A stretch of DNA of 64,000 nucleotides from Streptomyces sp. LUP30 (GTDB taxonomy: Bacteria; Actinomycetota; Actinomycetes; Streptomycetales; Streptomycetaceae). The stretch spans positions 62,001 to 126,000 of the forward strand of contig NZ_MJAJ01000012.1 in the NCBI RefSeq assembly GCF_001746365.1, in the 5' to 3' direction. A model generated the notes under the pieces. That model worked only from the letters and a program-made list of their open reading frames with translations, was not told where the DNA came from and did not search any database. This document shows, piece by piece, positions 32,754 through 39,415 of this stretch. Position 1 is the first letter of the stretch, and each line of letters opens with the position of its first letter. The position numbers and the translations under genes were made by a program.

Positions 32754-34613
32754 ATGCAGCCGCTCGGAGACGACGAACCCACGACCGTGGGGCCCTACCG
32801 GCTGCTCGGCCGGCTCGGCTCCGGCGGGATGGGCCGCGTCTATCTAGGCCGCAGCGTCGGCGGCCGCACGGTCGCCGTCAAGATCGTGCACCCGCACCTC
32901 GCGCTGGACGAGGAGTTCCGCGCCCGCTTCCGGCGTGAGGTCGAGGCCGCACGACGGGTCGGCGGCGCATGGACCGCGCCCGTCCTGGACGCCGACCCGG
33001 AGGCCGCGGTGCCCTGGGTCGCCACCGGCTACGTGGCCGGGCCCTCGCTCGCCGCGGCGGTCGCCTCCGGCGGCGGGCCGCTGCCCGAACACTCCGTGCG
33101 CGTGCTGGGCGCCGGCCTGGCGGAGGCGTTGGCGACCGTGCACGCCCTGGGCCTGGTGCACCGGGACGTGAAGCCGTCCAACGTGCTGCTGACCGTCGAC
33201 GGCCCGCTGCTCATCGACTTCGGCATCGCCCGTGCGATCGACGGCACGGCCTCGCTCACCTCGACCGGCGTCTCGGTCGGCTCGCCCGGCTACATGGCCC
33301 CCGAGCAGATCCTCGGCCGGGGCGCGTCCGGCGCCGCCGACGTCTTCTCCCTCGGCGCGGTCCTGGCGTTCGCGGCCACCGGAAAGCCCCCGTTCCCGGG
33401 CGACTCCTCGGCCGCCCTCCTCTACCGGGTCGTCCACGAGGCGCCGGAGCTGGGGAGTCCGCAGGACGCTCTGCGGGGCGAACTGAGGGCCGTGGTCGAG
33501 GCATGTCTCGCCAAGGACCCGACCGCTCGGCCGGCGCCTGCCGACATGTCCGCGCGCCTCGCACCCGAGGGCGCGAGCCGGCTGGTGGCCTCCGGCTGGC
33601 TGCCGGGCCCCCTGGTGGCACAGGTGAGCCGCAGCGCCGTCCAGCTCCTCAACCTGGAGGGAACGGGGGCGGGAGCTGAACCGGGGACCGGCACGGGGCC
33701 GGGGGCGGCGACGGGGGCGGCGGCGACGACGGGTTCGGGCCACGGTACGGACGCGGGCCCGGAGGTGAGGGCGGGCTCCGGGGGGAGCCCGTCGGTGTCC
33801 GGCCCGGTGGAGTTCAGCAGTCCGGCGGTGAGGTCGGGCGAACCGTCGGGGGCCGGAGGCGGGTTCGCGGGGTCCCGGGGCGGGTCCTCGGCGTCCCTGG
33901 GGGAGTTCGGGCCGCCGCCGGTGATGGACCGGGCGCCCGCCGCTCCGGCTGACGCTGCGGGTGCCGTGCCCGCGCCGCGGGACGCCGAGCCGACGGTGGA
34001 CGGAGCCGGGCGCCCCGGACGGCTGTCCGTCACCGTGGCGGCCACCGCCACGCCGGGCGAGGGCGGCCGCGGACGACGCCTGAGCTGCAGTGTCGCGCTC
34101 GCGGTCGCGGGAGCGCTGGCGGTGGTGACGGTCGGCTCGGTGTTCCTGTTCGACCTGCTTCCCAGCGACGGGGACCACGGCTCCGCCTCCGGCAGCGACG
34201 CCCACTCCTCGCCGCCTGCGGCCGCCGAGACCCCGGCCCCCAGCGACGGCGGGACGCCGACCGCGCTCCCGGCCCGCTATGTCGGCACCTGGGAGGGCCA
34301 GGGCACCGGCCTCGGCGGCTCCCTCCCGATGGGCACGTTCCGGGTGACCGTCCAACGGGCCGACGTCGGGCAGAAGTTGGGAGAGCTGCGGCAGACGGAC
34401 GTGCTCGGTGGCGTCTGCCTCGACGTGCTGACGCTGAAGCAGGTGACGAAGAAGGACGTCGTCGCCACGTCGGTCGGCGCGAAGAGCAACCACGGCGGCT
34501 GCAACCCCACGGCCCACACGATCCGGCTCACCCCGACCGGCGACGACCTGACCTACGCCTCGGACAGCGCGGCCGAGGGCAATCCGGTCGCGCGCATGTC
34601 CCGGGTCGACTAG
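32754..34613 (+). CDS. Membrane Ser/Thr protein kinase (Pkn-type)
   Basis: A 619-residue Hanks-type kinase. The Gly-rich loop is LGSGGMGRVY, the ATP lysine is Lys43 (VAVKIV), the catalytic loop HRDVKPSN starts at His136 and DFG at Asp155, with APE as MAPEQ. Residues about 280-440 are a Gly/Pro/Ala-rich low-complexity linker, then one transmembrane helix (about 443-465) and an extracellular domain of about 150 residues with two cysteines (GVCLDV, HGGCNP). That domain is not PASTA; its ligand is unknown. The ATG has GGGGGAGGGG nine bases upstream. Confidence 0.93.
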   Translation: MQPLGDDEPTTVGPYRLLGRLGSGGMGRVYLGRSVGGRTVAVKIVHPHLALDEEFRARFRREVEAARRVGGAWTAPVLDADPEAAVPWVATGYVAGPSLAAAVASGGGPLPEHSVRVLGAGLAEALATVHALGLVHRDVKPSNVLLTVDGPLLIDFGIARAIDGTASLTSTGVSVGSPGYMAPEQILGRGASGAADVFSLGAVLAFAATGKPPFPGDSSAALLYRVVHEAPELGSPQDALRGELRAVVEACLAKDPTARPAPADMSARLAPEGASRLVASGWLPGPLVAQVSRSAVQLLNLEGTGAGAEPGTGTGPGAATGAAATTGSGHGTDAGPEVRAGSGGSPSVSGPVEFSSPAVRSGEPSGAGGGFAGSRGGSSASLGEFGPPPVMDRAPAAPADAAGAVPAPRDAEPTVDGAGRPGRLSVTVAATATPGEGGRGRRLSCSVALAVAGALAVVTVGSVFLFDLLPSDGDHGSASGSDAHSSPPAAAETPAPSDGGTPTALPARYVGTWEGQGTGLGGSLPMGTFRVTVQRADVGQKLGELRQTDVLGGVCLDVLTLKQVTKKDVVATSVGAKSNHGGCNPTAHTIRLTPTGDDLTYASDSAAEGNPVARMSRVD

Positions 34614-34709
34614 GAGTCGAGTCGGCGTCGACCTGGGAGTCGAGTCGGCGTCGACCGGGGCAGGCCCCCCGGGCGACTTCCGGGGCGACTTCCGGGGCGA
34701 CTTCCGGGT
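34613..34709 (+). repeat. Two short tandem repeats after the kinase gene
   Basis: A 21-base unit occurs twice (34613-34633, 34636-34656), then a 12-base unit cgacttccgggg occurs three times (34674-34709, last copy slightly changed). The first repeat begins at the kinase stop codon. Confidence 0.7.
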
Positions 34710-34754
34710 GGACCCCGTGGCCGTGCCCCCGGCGGATCCCTACGATCGCTGACG

Positions 34755-35669
34755 ATGAGCACACCTCCCGACGACCTGACGCTGGCCGCCGTCGCCGCGC
34801 TGTGGGGCGCCGTGGCCGGGGCACTGCTGCCTCGGGCGGCCTACCGGTTCTCCACGCCGTGGGAGGAGGCCGACGGCGCCTGGCGGACGGACTGCCCGGC
34901 CGGCCACCCGATCCGGGGATGGCTCGGACGGGCCCGATGCGCCCGATGCGCCGGACGCGCCGTACGCGACGGTCCTCCCGGCTCGGCGGGACCGGCCGGT
35001 CCTGCCAGTCCTCCCGGCTCGGCGGGACCGGAAGGACTGGCGGGACCGGCCGGAGCGGCCGGAGCGGCCGGAGCGGCCGGAGCGGCCGGAGCGGCTGGAG
35101 CGGATGAGCCGGATCTCGCGGAGGAGTACGCCCCCGGCGGCGTCCTGCTGCCCGTCCTCACCGCCGTCGTCTGCGCGGCGCTCGCCCTCGCCACCGGCGT
35201 CCGGCCCGAACTGGCCGTGTGGCTGGTGCTCGCGCCGGCCGGGGTGCTGCTCGGCGTCGTCGACCTGCGGGTGCGCCGGCTGCCCGATCCGCTCACCCTC
35301 CCGCTCGCGGCCGCCGCCCTGGTCCTGCTGGGTCCCGCCGCGCTGCTGCCCGAGCACGCCGGCGACTGGACGACGGCCCTGCTGGGCGCGCTCGCCCTCG
35401 GCGCCGGTTACCTCGTCCTGCACCTGATCAACCCCGGAGGCATGGCCTTCGGCGACGTGAAGCTGGCGCTCGGGGCCGGCGCCGTCCTCGGCTGGTACGG
35501 CTGGCCCACGGTCATGCTGGGCACGTTCGCGGCGTTCCTGACGGGGGCGTTGTGCGGGGGCGTGCTGGTCGTCGTGAGGCGGACGGGACGCAAGACGCTG
35601 ATCGCGTTCGGACCGTTCCTGCTCGTCGGGACGCTCGTGGGGCTGCTGGTCGGCGCGTACGCGGCCTGA
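34755..35669 (+). CDS. A24 family prepilin peptidase
   Basis: A 304-residue membrane aspartyl protease of the type IV prepilin peptidase family. The catalytic aspartates are in VDLRVRRLPD (about 166) and GMAFGDVKL (about 232). An N-terminal CxxC (CARCAG) after one transmembrane helix resembles the cytosolic zinc module of the full-length family. A 55-residue Gly/Ala/Pro linker (68-120) follows, encoded by short in-frame DNA repeats. No RBS precedes ATG 34755, but TACGAT lies eight bases upstream (leaderless type). No pilin genes are in this window, so the substrate would be elsewhere. Confidence 0.88.
   Translation: MSTPPDDLTLAAVAALWGAVAGALLPRAAYRFSTPWEEADGAWRTDCPAGHPIRGWLGRARCARCAGRAVRDGPPGSAGPAGPASPPGSAGPEGLAGPAGAAGAAGAAGAAGAAGADEPDLAEEYAPGGVLLPVLTAVVCAALALATGVRPELAVWLVLAPAGVLLGVVDLRVRRLPDPLTLPLAAAALVLLGPAALLPEHAGDWTTALLGALALGAGYLVLHLINPGGMAFGDVKLALGAGAVLGWYGWPTVMLGTFAAFLTGALCGGVLVVVRRTGRKTLIAFGPFLLVGTLVGLLVGAYAA
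35052..35103 (+). repeat. In-frame 9-base tandem repeat in the peptidase gene
   Basis: Five units of ggagcggcc (last with T) plus a partial unit encode Gly-Ala-Ala repeats. Unit loss or gain would keep the frame. Confidence 0.85.
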
Positions 35670-35743
35670 GGCCCGGGCGTCGAAACGTCTGGCGTAGGCT
35701 GGCTCGGGTCCGTCCACAACCCTTGACGAAAGGGACGCTCCCG

Positions 35744-36943
35744 GTGACCGAGAAGGCCGACCTTCAGTCCGTCCTCGACCGTGCCGCCGCCGGTGGGCGG
35801 ATCACTCCGGAGGAGGCGCTCGACCTCTACCGCGACGCGCCCCTGCACGCGCTCGGCGCCGCCGCCGACGCCGTACGCCGCCGCCTGTACGCGGGAACCG
35901 AGCACATCGCGACGTACATCATCGAGCGGAACATCAACTACACGAACGTGTGCGTCACGGCGTGCAAGTTCTGCGCCTTCTACGCGGCTCCCAAGGACAC
36001 CGCCAAGGGCTGGACGCGCGACCTCGACGACATCCTGCGCCGCTGCGCCGAGACCGTCGAGCTCGGCGGCACCCAGATCATGTTCCAGGGCGGGCACCAC
36101 CCGGACTACGGCGTCGAGTACTACGAGAAGCACTTCGCGGCCATCAAGGAGGCGTTCCCGCAGCTGGTGATCCACTCGCTGGGCGCGTCCGAGGTCGAGC
36201 ACATGGCGCGGATCTCGGAGGTGACGGTCGAGGAGGCCATCACCCGTATCCACGCCGCCGGCCTGGACTCCTTCGCCGGCGCCGGCGCCGAGCTGCTCCC
36301 CGCACGTCCGCGCAAGGCCATCGCCCCGCTCAAGGAGTCCGGCGAGCGCTGGCTGGAGATCATGGAGATCGCGCACGGGCTGGGCGTCGAGTCGACGTCC
36401 ACGATGCTGATGGGCACCGGCGAGACCAACGCCGAGCGCATCGAGCACCTGCGGATGATCCGTGACGTGCAGGACCGCACGGGCGGCTTCCGTGCCTTCA
36501 TCCCGTACACGTACCAGCCCGAGAACAACCATCTGAAGGGCCGCACCCAGGCGACCCTCTTCGAGTACCTGCGGATGATCGCGATCGCTCGGCTGTTCCT
36601 CGACAACGTCCGTCACATCCAGGGGTCCTGGCTGACCACGGGCAAGGAGGTCGGCCAGCTCTCCCTGCACTACGGCGCGGACGACCTCGGCTCGATCATG
36701 CTGGAGGAGAACGTCGTCTCGTCGGCCGGCGCCAAGCACCGCTCCAACCGCATGGAGATCATCGACCTGATCCGCAAGGCGGGCCGCGTGCCGGCGCAGC
36801 GCGCGACGACGTACGAGCACCTCGTCGTCCACGACGACCCGGCGAACGACCCGGTCGACGAGCGGGTCATGTCCCATATCTCGTCGACGGCGATCGCGGG
36901 CGGCACGGCGCACCCCGAGCTGAAGCTCCTCACGTCCAACTAG
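35744..36943 (+). CDS. mqnC: Cyclic dehypoxanthine futalosine synthase MqnC (radical SAM)
   Basis: A 399-residue radical SAM enzyme that cyclises dehypoxanthine futalosine, the last step before 1,4-dihydroxy-6-naphthoate formation. The cluster cysteines are C70, C74 and C77 (CVTACKFC). Other landmarks: ERNINYTNVC, MFQGGHHPDYG, GAGAELLP and the C-terminal HYGADDLGSIMLEENVV. GTG 35744 has AAAGGGA about eight bases upstream. The following degenerate amidohydrolase-like gene starts eight bases after the stop, so the two are likely cotranscribed. Confidence 0.96.
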   Translation: MTEKADLQSVLDRAAAGGRITPEEALDLYRDAPLHALGAAADAVRRRLYAGTEHIATYIIERNINYTNVCVTACKFCAFYAAPKDTAKGWTRDLDDILRRCAETVELGGTQIMFQGGHHPDYGVEYYEKHFAAIKEAFPQLVIHSLGASEVEHMARISEVTVEEAITRIHAAGLDSFAGAGAELLPARPRKAIAPLKESGERWLEIMEIAHGLGVESTSTMLMGTGETNAERIEHLRMIRDVQDRTGGFRAFIPYTYQPENNHLKGRTQATLFEYLRMIAIARLFLDNVRHIQGSWLTTGKEVGQLSLHYGADDLGSIMLEENVVSSAGAKHRSNRMEIIDLIRKAGRVPAQRATTYEHLVVHDDPANDPVDERVMSHISSTAIAGGTAHPELKLLTSN

Positions 36944-36950
36944 GCTTCGC

Positions 36951-37556
36951 ATGCTGACCGTTCACGCCGATTCCCGGGGCCGGGCGCTCGCCGTCAAGGG
37001 CGCCTGGATCGCCGACGCCGGATCGCCGGAGGAACTCCTCGCCGCCCACCCGGGCGCGCGGGTGCGGACGTGGCCCGGCATCCTGACGCCCGGTCTGATC
37101 AACCTGCACGGCAACGAGCTGCTGGAGGAGGCGTACCACCCGGATCCGCGGGAGGCCGACGAACTGGGCGTCGAGCCGCTGACCGGGGACGCGTTGGCGG
37201 CGCTCGCCATGGACGACGCCCGCTGGGGCGCGAGCGCCCGGCGCGGGGTTCAGCGCATGCTGGCGCACGGCACGGTCCGGGCGGCCTGCGAGGAACTGCG
37301 CAACCGTGCCGTGCGGGACGCCGTGCACCGCACCGGCCTGGCGGTCCTGGGCCGGATCGGCCGGCCCGGCGGGTCGCCCTCGCTCGACCCGTACGCCGCC
37401 GGGCTGCCGGTGGAGTTCGCGTCCCCGCGCGAGCGGCACAGCGCGGCCCGGTTCGCCGTGTTCGACGTACGGGACGAGGCCGAGCTCGCGGAGCGCGGCG
37501 CGGGCACGTGCGTCGCCACGGTGGTGGACGGCCGCCTCGTGTACCGACGCCGGTAA
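36951..37556 (+). CDS. Amidohydrolase-like (imidazolonepropionase-like) protein, reduced
   Basis: A 201-residue protein resembling the small beta-sandwich and first strands of metal-dependent amidohydrolases: TWPGILTPGLINLHGNE looks like the PGxIDxHxH entry segment, but the second metal histidine is replaced (LHGNE) and the rest of the barrel is missing; typical enzymes have 380-450 residues. The C-terminus, ATVVDGRLVYRR, matches the usual closing strand. It may have lost catalysis and serve another role beside MqnC, with which it appears coupled. Confidence 0.7.
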   Translation: MLTVHADSRGRALAVKGAWIADAGSPEELLAAHPGARVRTWPGILTPGLINLHGNELLEEAYHPDPREADELGVEPLTGDALAALAMDDARWGASARRGVQRMLAHGTVRAACEELRNRAVRDAVHRTGLAVLGRIGRPGGSPSLDPYAAGLPVEFASPRERHSAARFAVFDVRDEAELAERGAGTCVATVVDGRLVYRRR

Positions 37557-37599
37557 CGCTTTTCCCGAGGCGGGCCTCCCTCTGCGGCCCACCGGTCGG

Positions 37600-38661
37600 C
37601 TACTTCGAGAACGCCTTCGCGAACGCGCCCGAACTCTGCTTCACCCCACTGCAGTTCGTCAGGGCGTCGTCCTTCGCCGAGTCGGCCGCCGAGCACTGCT
37701 GGTCCCGGAACGTCGACCACATGGAGACCCAGGAGATCCCCTTCTCCACGGCGAACGCCCGCACCTGCGCCGCGTCCGCGAGGGAGAACGTCTCGCCGTC
37801 GACGTCGTTGGTCCCGATCATCGACGTGAGCGCCATGCCCTTCCACGCCTCGGCGTCCGTCGTGCCGAAGACCTTCCTCAACTGCGCCTGGGCCGCCGTC
37901 GCCGAGGTGATCGCGTATCCGCCCATGTCACCGGCGTACGACTCGCCGTAGTTCATCGTCATGAGGTTGACGGTGGAGACCTGGACGTCGTACTTGTTCG
38001 CGGACGCCAGCAGCGCCAGTCCGTCGGAGTCCAGCCCGGAGGGCATCACCGGAAGAGTGAAGGAGACCTCCAGGCCGGGGCGTTCCTTCTGCAGCGCGGC
38101 GATCGCCCGGGAGCGCAGGGCCACCGAGCCGGAGTCGGTCAGCTCGTCGCCCTCGACGTCGAAGTCGGCCTGGCTGGAGCCGGCCGCGTCGAGCGCCTCG
38201 CCGTACGCCTGTGTCAGTTCGGAGACGCTGTCGCACGAGGCCGCGAGCTCCGTGCCGGAGGATCCGCCGAAGGAGACGCGCGCCGTCGCGCCGGACTTGG
38301 TCAGCGCGGAGACGCGGGACTTCACGGCCGGGTCGCCGATGACGTTCGTGCCGTTCCACGTCGGTGTGCAGGCGCTGCCGCCCGTGATGACGAAGGCCAG
38401 GTTGTACGCCGTGGGCGAGCCGGCCGAGTCGTTGTCCGAGGCTTCCACCGCGCTCACGTACGGCGCGTAGGAGGGGCCGGAGGCGTCGGCGTCCGACGGC
38501 GCGGCGCCGTCCCGTGGAGAGGTACTGCCGGCACTGCCGCCGGTCCGTCCGGTGGCCGGGGGCGCAGCGTCCGATGCGCTGCCGGATTCCGTGGAGCATC
38601 CCGTGACGGCCAAGGCGAACAGGCAGGTCACCCCGGCCGTCGGCATCAGGAAACCCCTCAT
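37600..38661 (-). CDS. GH18-like (chitinase-type) secreted lipoprotein
   Basis: A 353-residue exported protein. ATG 38661 gives a signal peptide with lipobox LAVTGC, then a Ser/Gly/Ala-rich linker (about 20-60). The barrel shows the GH18 signature strand as ADFDVEGDEL (DxDxE, with the Glu as acid/base), SFGGSSGTEL for strand 3, MTMNYG near 240, and a last WVSMWSTFRD with the conserved Trp. Chitin or another GlcNAc polymer is the likely substrate. The frame extends to 38832 but those residues do not look like a signal peptide. RBS is weak. Confidence 0.83.
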   Translation of the reverse strand: MRGFLMPTAGVTCLFALAVTGCSTESGSASDAAPPATGRTGGSAGSTSPRDGAAPSDADASGPSYAPYVSAVEASDNDSAGSPTAYNLAFVITGGSACTPTWNGTNVIGDPAVKSRVSALTKSGATARVSFGGSSGTELAASCDSVSELTQAYGEALDAAGSSQADFDVEGDELTDSGSVALRSRAIAALQKERPGLEVSFTLPVMPSGLDSDGLALLASANKYDVQVSTVNLMTMNYGESYAGDMGGYAITSATAAQAQLRKVFGTTDAEAWKGMALTSMIGTNDVDGETFSLADAAQVRAFAVEKGISWVSMWSTFRDQQCSAADSAKDDALTNCSGVKQSSGAFAKAFSK

Positions 38662-38821
38662 TGCGTATGCACCCGCTCTCGTGACTTCTGTTCCAGGCCG
38701 GAAACAATGCGTGCTTCCGAAAAGGGAATGTCTCACATGGGGGCGGATCGCGCGGTAACAGTGGGCACACAGTCGGTTCATGGACGCAAGCGTGCAAAAG
38801 GTGATATCCACCTGCCCAAAA

Positions 38822-38839
38822 GGGACGATCAAGCGTCCC
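38822..38839. other. Hairpin in the gap upstream of the GH18 gene
   Basis: GGGACG and CGTCCC form a perfect 6-bp stem around six bases. A second inverted repeat, GGTG-atatc-CACC, is at 38800-38812. Both could be operator-type or RNA structures. Confidence 0.4.
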
Positions 38840-38872
38840 GTGGCGGGCGGGGTCGCGCAGGATTTCCATGAA

Positions 38873-38892
38873 TCTCTCAGGCAAAGGACAGG
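38873..38892 (+). promoter_or_regulatory. Isolated glycine-riboswitch-like core sequence
   Basis: TCTCTCAGGCAAAGGACAGG closely matches the 3' core of glycine aptamers (CTCTCAGGCAAAAGGACAG). The 5' partner GAGAG and the GCCGAAGG internal segment are not found in the preceding 200 bases, so a complete aptamer is not supported. Confidence 0.3.
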
Positions 38893-38932
38893 TTCACGCG
38901 TTTCTCATCGGCCTCTCACAAGCAGTGCAGAG

Positions 38933-38960
38933 TTTGCGCCACATAAAGGCTCCCTAATAT
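38933..38960 (+). promoter_or_regulatory. Promoter of the surface-polysaccharide operon
   Basis: TTTGCG (38933-38938) and TAATAT (38955-38960) are 16 bases apart. The -10 ends seven bases before ATG 38968, so the transcript is probably leaderless. Confidence 0.6.
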
Positions 38961-38967
38961 CCGGGGA

Positions 38968-39396
38968 ATGCAATCCGAGCCTGCCATCGAAAGCCGTGCC
39001 GCCGCTCGCGGCAGCCGTCGCGGCCGCAAACGTGACGACGGCTCCGCCGAGGGGCCTGTGTTCGTTGACAACTCCGGACGCAGGTCGAAGCTGCTGCGCC
39101 GGGTCGGTCTCCTGCTGGGCGTCGGCTGTCTCGCGTACGCGGCCGTCCTCGGCGCCGCGTTCATGGGCTGGGGCACCTCGCTGACCCCGTCCTCGCTGCT
39201 GCCTTTCGGCAACGGGGGCCCGCGCGACGCCCAGAACTCCGGCCCCGGCGGAATCCAGCCGCAGGGCCGTGCCGGCACCCCGCCCGCCCGGCCCACCGGG
39301 GCCCCGCCCGCGGGCGTCGCCACCGGCGAGGCACCCAGCCAGGCCCCGACCGCGACCGCGCCTGCGACGGCGACCGCCGCCACGGCCGCCAACTGA
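38968..39396 (+). CDS. Hypothetical single-pass membrane protein
   Basis: A 142-residue protein with a basic cytoplasmic start (SRRGRKRDD), one transmembrane helix (about 44-67) and an extracellular Pro/Ala/Thr/Gly-rich tail without structure. No family is recognised. It is the first gene of a likely operon with the deacetylase-glycosyltransferase fusion 19 bases downstream. A scaffold or small secretion accessory for the polysaccharide machinery is possible but only a guess. The start is set by the leaderless promoter. Confidence 0.7.
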   Translation: MQSEPAIESRAAARGSRRGRKRDDGSAEGPVFVDNSGRRSKLLRRVGLLLGVGCLAYAAVLGAAFMGWGTSLTPSSLLPFGNGGPRDAQNSGPGGIQPQGRAGTPPARPTGAPPAGVATGEAPSQAPTATAPATATAATAAN

Positions 39397-39415
39397 CCGG
39401 AGCACAGCCACTTCC

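Noticed and set aside
38780..38900. Complete glycine riboswitch
   Set aside because: Only the 3' core is seen; neither the pairing GAGAG strand nor GCCGAAGG is in the preceding 200 bases.
38662..38967. DasR-type chitinase operator or the classical chitinase direct repeats
   Set aside because: No TGGTCTAGACCA-like site is present in the gap upstream of the GH18-like gene.
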